The position numbers and the translations under genes are program-made. A stretch of 64,000 bases of DNA, taken from Spirosoma oryzicola. Its GTDB lineage: Bacteria > Bacteroidota > Bacteroidia > Cytophagales > Spirosomataceae. Where the stretch lies: NCBI RefSeq assembly GCF_021233055.1, contig NZ_CP089538.1:663501-727500 (forward strand), read 5' to 3'. Below the pieces are notes generated by a model, which worked only from the letters and a program-made list of their open reading frames with translations, was not told where the DNA came from and made no database searches. Below, piece after piece: positions 33,179 to 41,343 of the stretch (positions are counted from its first letter, which is position 1; every line of letters begins with the position of its first letter).

Positions 33179-34624
33179 CTATAACGTATAGCCACCATTG
33201 TACTGGCGTCTTACAAACTGGTTAGCATAGTCGTAATTGGTAATTTTCATGGTAGCGCCGTCCCACAAAAGTTTCTTGCGCCCCGTGAATTTATCGCCTT
33301 CGCGCGCCAGATACGAACGCGTAGCCAGATTGCCCATTAGGACGGTTTCGGTGAGTGGACCCGCTTCTTCGAACGAAGAGGATGTATACGCGCCGTAGCC
33401 TTGCTTGCAGGCTTTGACCCACTGCTGCTGGTGCCCTTCCGTTTTTCCTTCTACCAGCGGTTTTTTCGGACTGGGTAAGGCTGTATTGGCAAACTTATCG
33501 ACTGGTAGCAGCTTGGGGTCGTTGCCGAACAGACTACCAACCAGCATTCCTTTTGTGCCGATAAATAAAACGCCACCGTCGATGTCGCGAAATACGTCGC
33601 TGTACTCCACGCCGTCGGGCAATTGTGGGCGGATACCCCCGTCGAACCAGGAGAGCTTGATTTCCTTCACCTTCTTGTCGTCGGACGGAAAGGTCAGGTG
33701 AATAGCCGACGAAGGGGGGCACACATCATCGTAAAAGGCTTCTTTGAAAAAATCGGCGTACACCGATCCCACGCTACACTCTACTGAGGTAGGATACTTG
33801 AGTTTCAGCGCCCGAAATGGTACGTCCATAAAGTGGCAACCCATATCGCCGAGCGCGCCCGTGCCAAAGTCCCAATAGCCGCGCCAGCGGGTCGGCATGT
33901 ACGCTTCGTGATAGGGGCGGGTAGGAGCGGTGCCAAGCCAGAGCGGCCAGTTGACTTCGGCGGGAACGGGTTGCGATTCGCCTTTGTCTTTGGGCGAGCG
34001 CACGCCCTGCGGCCAAACGGGGCGGTTTGTCCAGCAATAAACCGTGTGCACGTGACCGATTATCTTGTCCTGGATGGCCGTTTCGATAATCCGTGTCGCG
34101 TCGCCCGAACTTCCCTGATTGCCCATTTGGGTCACCACTTTGTATTTGCGAGCTGCTTCGGTTAGCATTCGGGCTTCGTAAATATCGTGCGTAAGCGGTT
34201 TCTCAACGTATACGTGCTTGCCAAGCTGCATGGCGGCCATCGCAATGGGCGCGTGCATGTGGTCGGGCGTACTGATGATGACGGCATCGAACGTATTCGC
34301 CACCTTGTCGAATAGCTCGCGGTAATCCTGAAAATAAGGTGCTTTGGGAAATTGAGCCCGGTATTTTTTCGACTGACGGTCATCTACATCGCACAAGGCT
34401 ACCATGTTGTCAGAACCGTTGTTGTAAGCCAGTCTGATGTTGACATCGGCCTTGCCTCCGCAACCTACTGCCGCTATATTGAGCCGATCAGAAGGGGCAA
34501 TGTAGCGGGAGCCATCGGGGTGTTTGCCGCCTAGTACATGACGGGGAACGATAAAGAAGCCAGCGGTAGCCAGGATGCTACCTTGCAGAAATTTACGACG
34601 GGAAGTAGGCTGCTGATTAGACAT
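33179..34624 (-). CDS. Tat-exported Gfo/Idh/MocA-family oxidoreductase
   Basis: A 481-residue NAD(P)-dependent oxidoreductase with a twin-arginine signal (SRRKFLQGSILATAGFFIV). The Rossmann fold starts near residue 48 (LNIAAVGCGGKADVNIRLAY), with DHMHAPIAMAAMQLGKHVYVEKPLTHDIYEA carrying the conserved EKP motif, and the C-terminal Gfo domain containing TRWRGYWDFGTGALGDMGCHFMDVPF. Periplasmic members of this group oxidise or reduce sugars or cyclitols at C3 with tightly held cofactor, which would fit the DUF1080 proteins at 17-20 kb (inference). The gene starts beside a hairpin that overlaps its start codon. Confidence 0.92.
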   Translation of the reverse strand: MSNQQPTSRRKFLQGSILATAGFFIVPRHVLGGKHPDGSRYIAPSDRLNIAAVGCGGKADVNIRLAYNNGSDNMVALCDVDDRQSKKYRAQFPKAPYFQDYRELFDKVANTFDAVIISTPDHMHAPIAMAAMQLGKHVYVEKPLTHDIYEARMLTEAARKYKVVTQMGNQGSSGDATRIIETAIQDKIIGHVHTVYCWTNRPVWPQGVRSPKDKGESQPVPAEVNWPLWLGTAPTRPYHEAYMPTRWRGYWDFGTGALGDMGCHFMDVPFRALKLKYPTSVECSVGSVYADFFKEAFYDDVCPPSSAIHLTFPSDDKKVKEIKLSWFDGGIRPQLPDGVEYSDVFRDIDGGVLFIGTKGMLVGSLFGNDPKLLPVDKFANTALPSPKKPLVEGKTEGHQQQWVKACKQGYGAYTSSSFEEAGPLTETVLMGNLATRSYLAREGDKFTGRKKLLWDGATMKITNYDYANQFVRRQYNGGYTL

Positions 34625-34678
34625 TGGACGGTAGATATTGGTACGATGAACTACACTATAAAAAGCCTACCGTCCAAT
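34623..34678. repeat. 12-bp-arm inverted repeat before the Gfo/Idh gene
   Basis: Arms ATTGGACGGTAG (34623-34634) and its exact complement (34667-34678), with a 32-base spacer. The left arm overlaps the start codon of the oxidoreductase gene; the element could end the SCP2-like transcript or hinder initiation. Confidence 0.55.
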
Positions 34679-34702
34679 ATCTAATGTCCAGGTGAAAAGA
34701 TT

Positions 34703-34999
34703 TTAGGCCATGACCTGCCCCATCTTCATGGCAATGCCCATATCGCCTTTTACTTTAAGCTTTCCGGTCATGAAGGCCATCATCGGATTCAGGTCGCCCG
34801 TGCCCATTTTTACCAGATTATCGACACTAACGTGCAGGTCGCAATCCGCTGGTTTGTCGTCGTTCGAGACAACAACGGGCGACTGTGTGGCATCGATATA
34901 AACAACCCCCTGATCCGTGACGAGCTTTGCCGTAGCATTGAGACTGTCAGCGTGAGAGGCTTTTGTGCGAATTTGGTCTGTTAGTTCTTGTAAAGTCAT
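34703..34999 (-). CDS. SCP2 sterol-binding-fold domain protein
   Basis: A 98-residue soluble single-domain protein with the SCP2-like pattern: TLQELTDQIRTKA helix, VVYIDATQ strand, DCDLHVSVDNLVKMGTGDLNPMMAFMTGKLKVKGDMGIAMKM. This fold binds lipids or acyl-CoA-type hydrophobic ligands. The longer frame up to 35140 would overlap the divergent gene and has no supporting features; the ATG at 34999 gives the standard domain. Ligand unknown. Confidence 0.87.
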   Translation of the reverse strand: MTLQELTDQIRTKASHADSLNATAKLVTDQGVVYIDATQSPVVVSNDDKPADCDLHVSVDNLVKMGTGDLNPMMAFMTGKLKVKGDMGIAMKMGQVMA

Positions 35000-35128
35000 G
35001 TTTGACAGGTTTCGTTGGTTGATTATGAAACTCTGCCGCGAAAATAAGGTTTTCTCCTGGTGCGGATGGACTGCCGTTACAGTATCTTGCCCGCTTATTA
35101 ATAAAACGGCCCAAAAGCCGTCCTGACA

Positions 35129-35584
35129 ATGCGCTCGCAATTTTTGACCTTACTTTGTGTTCTTACGTTTCTTAGTTGCACTTTGGGCCTTTTTGACTCG
35201 GTTGTATCGTTTTCGAAAACGCGCGCTGTAGCCGAAACCTCCTACGTCAAACGCAAGCCCGACGCCGAAGAACGTCGAAATCAGCCAAAGCAGTACTTTG
35301 AGGATCGGGCTGCCACGGGCGAACAGCCGATGCCCGGCGATCCTGATGAAATTCGATTGCTGGCGGTTGCTCAATTTTTTTACTCGCTTATTACGCTGGT
35401 TGGCGCCATTCTTATGTTTCAACTGCGTCGAGTCGGTTTTTGGGTGTATATAGCGGGTATAGCCGTCGGTCTTTTGCTGCCCGTGGTCTTGGTTGGTTTT
35501 GGTGCGTTGAATACGTCGTTTGGTGTTTTCTTTAGCATTATTTTCGCTGGACTCTATTGGCTAAATCTAAAAGATATGCATTGA
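35129..35584 (+). CDS. Four-span membrane protein of unknown function
   Basis: A 151-residue protein with hydrophobic segments at about 5-24, 80-98, 103-122 and 124-144, and a charged soluble loop at about 32-75 (RKPDAEERRNQPKQYFED). I do not recognise a family. It stands alone on the plus strand, divergent from the SCP2-like gene, with convergent genes downstream. The loop side cannot be decided from charge alone. Confidence 0.7.
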   Translation: MRSQFLTLLCVLTFLSCTLGLFDSVVSFSKTRAVAETSYVKRKPDAEERRNQPKQYFEDRAATGEQPMPGDPDEIRLLAVAQFFYSLITLVGAILMFQLRRVGFWVYIAGIAVGLLLPVVLVGFGALNTSFGVFFSIIFAGLYWLNLKDMH

Positions 35585-35643
35585 GCGAACGGATGTTGAG
35601 CATCAGCTTAAAAGTTCAATGCTTAACAGTCAACACACAACAG

Positions 35644-36273
35644 CTAGCCAAGCGTTAAATCCAAGGCTGCCAGCTTTTCGCGGGTCGATTCGTAGCTGGT
35701 ATGGTGTATGCAGTGCATACCCAGCGTTCGGGCCACCTGCACAAACATGAGCCGATCATCGATGTATACCACTTGATTAGGTTCGATCTGCGCTACATCC
35801 AACGCTAGTTGAAAAAGGTCCGTGTCGGGTTTGCGTAGGTGGGCGTAACACGATGAGACAAACGCATCGAAAAAGGTATTGAGTTGAAACTGCTTGATCC
35901 GGTACGCGTTGATTTCGCGGCCTTCGTTATTGACCGCAACCAGCTTTAAGCCATGTTCCTGCTTTAACTGGCTCACCAGCTGAATCATATCTGGGTACGG
36001 CTGCGACTGTTCCATAATGAATTGAGCGAATTCCTGGGGCGAGTAGGGCCTTTCTTCGTAAAACACAATGCGCTTCAGGTAGTCATCCAGACTCAATTTG
36101 CCCGATTCATAAGTGTCGAAGGTAAGATGATGCCGCTCGTCCAATTGCTCGTAGTCGAGATTAAAGTGTTGGGCCGCTCGTCGGCGGGCGTGCCGGTCCC
36201 AGCCGTTCGTTAACAATACTCCACCGATATCCAGAAAAAGCGCTTTGATCGACTGCGTTGGCAACGTACTCAT
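35644..36273 (-). CDS. HAD-family hydrolase (subfamily IA-like)
   Basis: A 209-residue haloacid dehalogenase-type hydrolase. Motif I is ALFLDIGGVLL near residue 12, where the usual second Asp of DxD is Gly, as in many GGV/GNV-type subfamily members; motif II region is KLVAVNNEGREIN, motif III Lys in HLRKPDTDLF, and motif IV VVYIDDRLMFV. A helical cap lies between about 25 and 100. Likely a phosphatase of a small metabolite; substrate unknown. The protein ends about 45 bases before the aldehyde dehydrogenase region start on the same strand order. Confidence 0.88.
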   Translation of the reverse strand: MSTLPTQSIKALFLDIGGVLLTNGWDRHARRRAAQHFNLDYEQLDERHHLTFDTYESGKLSLDDYLKRIVFYEERPYSPQEFAQFIMEQSQPYPDMIQLVSQLKQEHGLKLVAVNNEGREINAYRIKQFQLNTFFDAFVSSCYAHLRKPDTDLFQLALDVAQIEPNQVVYIDDRLMFVQVARTLGMHCIHHTSYESTREKLAALDLTLG

Positions 36274-36317
36274 GGTTGTCGTGAATTAATTGATACTTGA
36301 TTTGTTCGCTTATTGAC

Positions 36318-37709
36318 TTAAGAAGCTTTTTCCACCCAAATCGTTTTCACGTTCGTAAATTCTTTGATGCCTGCTTCGGAGAGTTCACGCCCAAAGCCGG
36401 AAGTCTTGATACCGCCGAACGGAACGCGGGCGTCTGATCGCATCAGTCCATTGACAAATACAGAACCGGCCTGAATTTGTCGGGAAAGCCGGGCCGCTTT
36501 GTCCAGATCTTCTGTCCAGAGCGCTGATCCCAGCCCAAAGTCGGATTGATTAGCCAGTCGTATGGCGTCGGCTTCGTCTTTGGCTTCGATAAGAACGGCT
36601 AGTGGACCAAAGGTTTCTTCGTCAAAAGCAGCCATACCGGGTTTTACGTGGTCCAGCAGCATAGGCTGCACGTTGCAACCCTCCCGGTGGAGCGTGGTTC
36701 CGCTGCCTCCCGCAATCAGTTTGGCCCCTTTCGTGATGGTTTCGCGAAACTGACGTTCGATATTGTCGGCAAGATCGAGCCGAGCCATTGGCCCCATTGT
36801 CGTTGCCTCGTCCATTGGATCACCTTGTTTGATTTGCGCGATATGATGCTGGACAAGCTCCGTGAACTGCTTTTTAACCGACTTCTCGATGATAAACCGC
36901 TTGGCCGCAATGCAACTTTGTCCCGCGTTCTGCATCCGGGATTTGACGGCTGTCTCGGCAGCTTTTTCCAGATCGGCATCGGCCAGCACGATCAAGGCAT
37001 CCGAGCCCCCCAGTTCCAGCACCGATTTTTTGATCTGACTGCCCGCAATAGCCGCCATCGACGCACCCGCCCGACCGCTGCCCGTAAGCGTAGCGGCTTT
37101 GACGCGCCGGTCTTTCAACAGCGTTTCAACAACCGGAACGTCAACCAGCAGCGATTGAAAAACGCCTTTGGGCAATCCCGATTCGCGGAACGATTCTTCA
37201 ATCGCCAGCGCGCAACCCATTACGTTGGGCGCATGTTTGAGTAACCCGACATTGCCCGCAATCAGGCCGGGTATGGCAAAGCGCATGGCTTGCCAAAACG
37301 GAAAATTCCAGGGCATAATTGCCAGGACAGGACCCAATGGCTGATAAGTGATCACACTACGGGCCGCCGGTCCACCGTCGCTATCGGATTCAATCGACTG
37401 GTCGGCCAGATACGCTTCGGCATGATCGGCGTAAAACGTGCAGGTTGTTGCGCATTTCTCGACTTCGCCGAGGGCTTCCTGTAGTGTTTTTCCCATCTCG
37501 GCGGTGATCAGCTCCGCGTACCGCTGTTTATTGGTTTTTAAATAATCGCCTACTTTTCGAAGAGACGCGGTGCGGTCCGACAACGACAAAGCCGACCAGT
37601 CGGCAAAGGCCCGGTCGGCTTGTTTTAGTTTACGCTCAATACCAGCGGAGGAGTCAGGCCGGTAGGTTTTGAGCTTTTTCTGCGTATATGGGTTGATGGA
37701 CGTAAACAT
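36318..37709 (-). CDS. NAD(P)-dependent succinate-semialdehyde dehydrogenase
   Basis: Aldehyde dehydrogenase superfamily, closest in pattern to the GabD/Sad short subgroup (SINPYTQKKLKTY start, TYQPLGPVLAIMPWNFPFWQ, catalytic Glu in SVLELGGSDALIVLADADLE, catalytic Cys in NAGQSCIAAKRFI, and EETFGPLAVL). It oxidises succinate semialdehyde, or related short aldehydes, to the acid. The ATG at 37709 fits the family start; the frame to 37757 adds 16 unlikely residues. 464 residues is the normal length. It lies next to but is probably not co-regulated with the MarR gene, whose operators are on the other side. Confidence 0.9.
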   Translation of the reverse strand: MFTSINPYTQKKLKTYRPDSSAGIERKLKQADRAFADWSALSLSDRTASLRKVGDYLKTNKQRYAELITAEMGKTLQEALGEVEKCATTCTFYADHAEAYLADQSIESDSDGGPAARSVITYQPLGPVLAIMPWNFPFWQAMRFAIPGLIAGNVGLLKHAPNVMGCALAIEESFRESGLPKGVFQSLLVDVPVVETLLKDRRVKAATLTGSGRAGASMAAIAGSQIKKSVLELGGSDALIVLADADLEKAAETAVKSRMQNAGQSCIAAKRFIIEKSVKKQFTELVQHHIAQIKQGDPMDEATTMGPMARLDLADNIERQFRETITKGAKLIAGGSGTTLHREGCNVQPMLLDHVKPGMAAFDEETFGPLAVLIEAKDEADAIRLANQSDFGLGSALWTEDLDKAARLSRQIQAGSVFVNGLMRSDARVPFGGIKTSGFGRELSEAGIKEFTNVKTIWVEKAS

Positions 37710-37790
37710 AAGCCGGATGATGTATGCGATTGGATGAGTAATGGACGCGAGCGTCAATCATACATCCTATACCATACATGATCCGTTCCT

Positions 37791-38276
37791 TTATTGTTCG
37801 TCTTGTTCGAGCGTGTTTACCAATTGGGACATCGTTTCAATAACCTGTTCCATACGGTCTGCGCCCACAATCGAATTGAACTTAGAGCGTACTTCCTGCA
37901 TACATTCCTCCAAGGCAACAAATAGCTCTTTCCCCCGCTCATTGAGGAAAATGATGCTCGACCGCGAGTCGTTGGGATTTTTCTGCGTATATATATATCC
38001 TTCCTCTTCCAGCAAGCCGACAATTTTACTCATCATCTGCTTCGTCACGCAGGCACGCTTCGCCAATTCGTTATTCGTTATCCCATGTTCCTCAATATTT
38101 GACAAGAACATCAGATAACTCATTTTGAAGTCAGTATAACCCATTGCCTGCAAACGAGGCTCAATGAAATTTGAGGTAAATCGCTTCAGCCGCCAAAAAA
38201 GCCGACCAACCGACCGATCTCTTATCAATCGAAACTGGTTAAAATCAAAGGAATTTTTATCTGTTTCCACGATCAT
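37791..38276 (-). CDS. MarR-family transcriptional regulator
   Basis: A 161-residue winged-helix repressor (helix-turn-helix at NNELAKRACVTKQMMSKIVGLLEEEG, wing at YTQKNPNDSRSSIIFLNERG). It is divergent from an EmrA-EmrB-TolC efflux operon. Three 19-base dyads of the form TAGTCAA-N5-TTGACTA lie between the two, overlapping both predicted promoters, so it very likely represses the pump and itself and releases DNA on binding a toxic ligand, as EmrR does. The inducer is unknown. Confidence 0.93.
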   Translation of the reverse strand: MIVETDKNSFDFNQFRLIRDRSVGRLFWRLKRFTSNFIEPRLQAMGYTDFKMSYLMFLSNIEEHGITNNELAKRACVTKQMMSKIVGLLEEEGYIYTQKNPNDSRSSIIFLNERGKELFVALEECMQEVRSKFNSIVGADRMEQVIETMSQLVNTLEQDEQ

Positions 38277-38322
38277 TCACGAAAATAACAAAAACTGAAA
38301 CAATCTACGACTGAATTTTGTA

Positions 38323-38330
38323 CAAATATA
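38323..38330 (-). promoter_or_regulatory. -7 box of the marR gene
   Basis: The minus strand reads TATATTTG, a full match to TAnnTTTG. It overlaps the first base pairs of operator 1, consistent with autorepression. No well-spaced -33 box is clear. Confidence 0.4.
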
Positions 38331-38398
38331 GTCAACCTCCTTGACTTCATAGTCAACCTGGTTTACTTTTGCTGTACAATAGTCAAACAAGTTGACTA
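38329..38398. promoter_or_regulatory. Three MarR operators
   Basis: Three 19-base dyads: 38329-38347 (TAGTCAACCTCCTTGACTT), 38350-38368 (TAGTCAACCTGGTTTACTT) and 38380-38398 (TAGTCAAACAAGTTGACTA, perfect 7-base half-sites). Centres are 21 and 30 bases apart, near two and three helical turns, so bound dimers face the same side. Confidence 0.8.
38340..38371 (+). promoter_or_regulatory. Promoter of the emrA-like efflux operon
   Basis: CTTG at 38340-38343 and a perfect TACTTTTG at 38364-38371 are separated by 20 bases, close to the Bacteroidota -33/-7 layout. Operators 1 and 2 cover both boxes and operator 3 covers the expected start point near 38378. Confidence 0.55.
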
Positions 38399-38444
38399 AA
38401 GAAAAGTTCTGTATTTTCATTAACACGTCCTGGATAATACGACC

Positions 38445-39560
38445 ATGGCAACCACAATGGCGACTGAAGAAACAACTACTGAAGAGAAGAGCGCGGTAAA
38501 AACGTACTTGCCTCGTATTATAATAGCGCTCATCGTATTGGTGGGGGGCTATTTCGGCTACCGCGCTTACGTGCATAGCCAACACTACGAATCAACAGAC
38601 AATGCCCAGATCGAAGGAAACTCCGCTCCGGTACTGGCGCGTGTGGCGGGTTACGTACAATCCGTCAATGTAGAAGATTACGCAAACGTAAAGCAGGGAC
38701 AACCGCTGGTTACGATTGATCCACAAGAGTACGACGTGGCGCTGGCTCAGGCGGAGGCCGATTATCAGCAGTCGCTGGCTGATCTGGAAACGGCGCGGGC
38801 CGACCTTCAAACTGCACTGGCCAATGCCCGCAACGTCACTCAGAACGCACGGGTAGCTCAATCAAACGCGGATGTACAGGCATCGCGTCGGAGCAAGGCG
38901 CAGCAGGATCTACAGCGTGATCAGAATCTGTACAAAGAACAGTCGCTGACCCGCAAACAACTGGAAGATTCGCAGAACAACGTGGAAGTGCAATCCCGGC
39001 AGTACACGGCCAGCGTCGAGCAGATCAATCTGGCCAAAACGTCGCAGGGCGTTGCGCAGGCGGGTATTGCTAAAGCACAGGCAAACATCCAGAAAATTCA
39101 GGCTGTGTTGAAAGTGAAACAGGCTGCCATCGACAACGCCAAGCTGAAAGTAGGCTATGCGCACCTGACGGCTCCCATCACGGGTAAAATTGGCCGGAAA
39201 AACGTGATCGTTGGTCAGTATGTGCAACCGGGACAAACCTTATTCACGATTGTTGCCGATTCGACCTTCTGGGTTGTGGCTAACTTCAAAGAAACGCAGC
39301 TGGAAAAAATGCAGCTGGGCCAGGAGGTTGACATTAAGCTGGATGCCTACCCAGACCTCGACATAAAAGGCCGCGTCAATTCGCTATCGGAAGCCACCGG
39401 TGCTCGCTTTGCCTTGTTGCCACCGGACAACGCATCCGGAAACTTCGTGAAGATCACCCAACGGGTTCCGGTCAAGATTGAAATCCTGAATCCAGAAAAA
39501 TACAAAAATCAGCTGCGGGCAGGTTTGAGTGTGGACGCTGAAGTACGAGTCGCAAACTAA
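38445..39560 (+). CDS. HlyD/EmrA-type periplasmic adaptor subunit
   Basis: Membrane fusion protein of a tripartite efflux pump. One N-terminal span (about residues 24-44: IIIALIVLVGGYFGYRAYV), a split lipoyl domain (NAQIEGNSAPVLARVAGYV ... HLTAPITGKIGRKNVIVGQYVQPGQTL), a long alpha-hairpin coiled coil (about 105-235, rich in Ala/Gln/Lys) and a beta-barrel to the C-terminus. It links the inner-membrane transporter encoded next with the TolC-like channel encoded third. Expression is governed by the adjacent MarR operators. Confidence 0.94.
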   Translation: MATTMATEETTTEEKSAVKTYLPRIIIALIVLVGGYFGYRAYVHSQHYESTDNAQIEGNSAPVLARVAGYVQSVNVEDYANVKQGQPLVTIDPQEYDVALAQAEADYQQSLADLETARADLQTALANARNVTQNARVAQSNADVQASRRSKAQQDLQRDQNLYKEQSLTRKQLEDSQNNVEVQSRQYTASVEQINLAKTSQGVAQAGIAKAQANIQKIQAVLKVKQAAIDNAKLKVGYAHLTAPITGKIGRKNVIVGQYVQPGQTLFTIVADSTFWVVANFKETQLEKMQLGQEVDIKLDAYPDLDIKGRVNSLSEATGARFALLPPDNASGNFVKITQRVPVKIEILNPEKYKNQLRAGLSVDAEVRVAN

Positions 39561-39660
39561 ACGGTTTTCGGTCTTACGTTTTCGTGACAGTCGCTTGATG
39601 CCGTAAAGGGCAATGAGAGCGACCTCAGAAAACTACACCCCGAACTGAAAACGCACACAA

Positions 39661-41274
39661 ATGGCAACTCAAACAATGGCCCTCCCGGCACAACCGGCTT
39701 TGCCAACGGGTTTTAAGCGGTGGATAATTGTGATCACAGCGGTTTCGGCGGCTATCGTCGAGCTGATCGACACATCCATCGTCAACGTTGGTCTGACGGA
39801 TATTGCTGGTAATCTGGGTGTAACCATCGAAGACGTATCCTGGGTAGTCACTTCTTACGCGATTGCCAACGTCATCGTCATTCCCATGACCGGCTTCTTG
39901 CAGCGGTACTTTGGGCGAAAGAACTACTACGTCGGATCGATTATCCTCTTTACGCTATCATCCTACGGGTGTGGATTTGCGACAAATCTGGAAACGCTTA
40001 TCTTATTCCGGTTTTTGCAGGGAGTAGGGGGCGGTGCTTTGCTCTCCACGTCGCAGGGACTTATCTATGATGCGTTTCCCGCATCACAACGGGCACTTGC
40101 TTCGGCTTTGTTCGGTATGGGTATCGTACTCGGCCCAACGCTCGGTCCAACGCTCGGCGGTTTTATCATCGATAATTACCACTGGAGCTGGATGTTTTAC
40201 ATCAACGTTCCGATTGGTATCATCGCAACGTTTCTGAGCCTGACCTACATCGACAAGAAACCCGACGAAATCAATATCAACCGACGGGCTATTCATATTG
40301 ACCAGCTTGGCATTCTGCTACTCGCGGTTGGGATCGGTAGTTTGCAGTACGTGCTGGAACGGGGCGAAGCCGACGACTGGTTTGACAGCGACGCGATTTT
40401 TTATCTGTCGATCGTTGCGGCCATATCACTGCCATTCTTTATCTGGTGGGAACTGCGGGGGACCAAAGAGCCCGTTGTCGATCTAAGGGTAATGAAAAAC
40501 CGGAACCTGACCATCGGGTCGATACTCGTTGTTGTAGTCGGGTATGGTCTGTTCACATCCGTACTGCTGTATCCCTTGTTTGCCCAGCGAGTTGTAGGAT
40601 TGACCGCTACGCAGACAGGCTTACTGCTCATGCCCGGTGGTATTATAACACTACCAATGTTTGCCATTTCGGGACGGATGCTGGCCAAAGGTGTATCGCC
40701 GAGGCTGATCGTGGCGGTGGGTTACGTCGCTTTTTCGTCCTTCTGTTTCCTGATGTCAACGTACAACGCCGATGCATCGAATGGTGATTTTATCGTAGCG
40801 CTTATCATTCGGGGTATTGGACTGGCCTTTGTCAACGTGCCGCTGATCAACCAATCGGTATCAACACTGGAACCACGCCAGATGCCTACGGGAATCGCCA
40901 TTGTCAACATGATGCGCCAGATTGGCGGAGCCTTTGGGGTGGCTATCACCAATACCTACGTAACTCAGCGGACCGCACTGCACCGGAGCGACCTAGTTTC
41001 GAACTTGCAACCCGGAAGCCCGCAGCTGACCGAACGGCTTAACGCGCTTACGCAGGGGCTGAGCGCGCGTGGTATAAACCCATTGGATGCGGTATCGGGT
41101 GCGTACAAAACACTCGATGGGATTATTACCCGGCAGGCGCTGATGATCTCTTATCTGGACACTTTCCGGCTGGCAGGACTCTTTTTTGTTCTCTCATTCC
41201 CGCTCTTGTTCTTACTGAAACGTAAACAAATGTCTGCCGAAGCGGCCAAAGCTGCTGCCGATGCAGCCCACTAA
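39661..41274 (+). CDS. DHA2-family (EmrB/QacA) drug:H+ antiporter
   Basis: A 537-residue major facilitator with about 14 hydrophobic spans. Features include the first-helix motif ELIDTSIVNVGLTDIAGNLG, the motif A-like GFLQRYFGRKNYYVG, motif C-like GIVLGPTLGPTLGG and the C-terminal segment around LEPRQMPTGIAIVNMMRQIGGAFGVAI. It is probably the inner-membrane pump of the tripartite system, exporting toxic hydrophobic compounds by proton antiport. It is 100 bases after the adaptor gene and 69 before the TolC-like gene. Substrate is unknown. Confidence 0.94.
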   Translation: MATQTMALPAQPALPTGFKRWIIVITAVSAAIVELIDTSIVNVGLTDIAGNLGVTIEDVSWVVTSYAIANVIVIPMTGFLQRYFGRKNYYVGSIILFTLSSYGCGFATNLETLILFRFLQGVGGGALLSTSQGLIYDAFPASQRALASALFGMGIVLGPTLGPTLGGFIIDNYHWSWMFYINVPIGIIATFLSLTYIDKKPDEININRRAIHIDQLGILLLAVGIGSLQYVLERGEADDWFDSDAIFYLSIVAAISLPFFIWWELRGTKEPVVDLRVMKNRNLTIGSILVVVVGYGLFTSVLLYPLFAQRVVGLTATQTGLLLMPGGIITLPMFAISGRMLAKGVSPRLIVAVGYVAFSSFCFLMSTYNADASNGDFIVALIIRGIGLAFVNVPLINQSVSTLEPRQMPTGIAIVNMMRQIGGAFGVAITNTYVTQRTALHRSDLVSNLQPGSPQLTERLNALTQGLSARGINPLDAVSGAYKTLDGIITRQALMISYLDTFRLAGLFFVLSFPLLFLLKRKQMSAEAAKAAADAAH

Positions 41275-41343
41275 TAGTAGAGTACCGTTTTTCGCTGATC
41301 CAGTTTTGGAAGCGCTGAAAACGGTACGTTGAAACGTCTATCA

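Noticed and set aside
36648..37244. Plus-strand frame of 198 residues opposite the aldehyde dehydrogenase
   Set aside because: The opposite strand holds the catalytic Cys and Glu motifs of the dehydrogenase.
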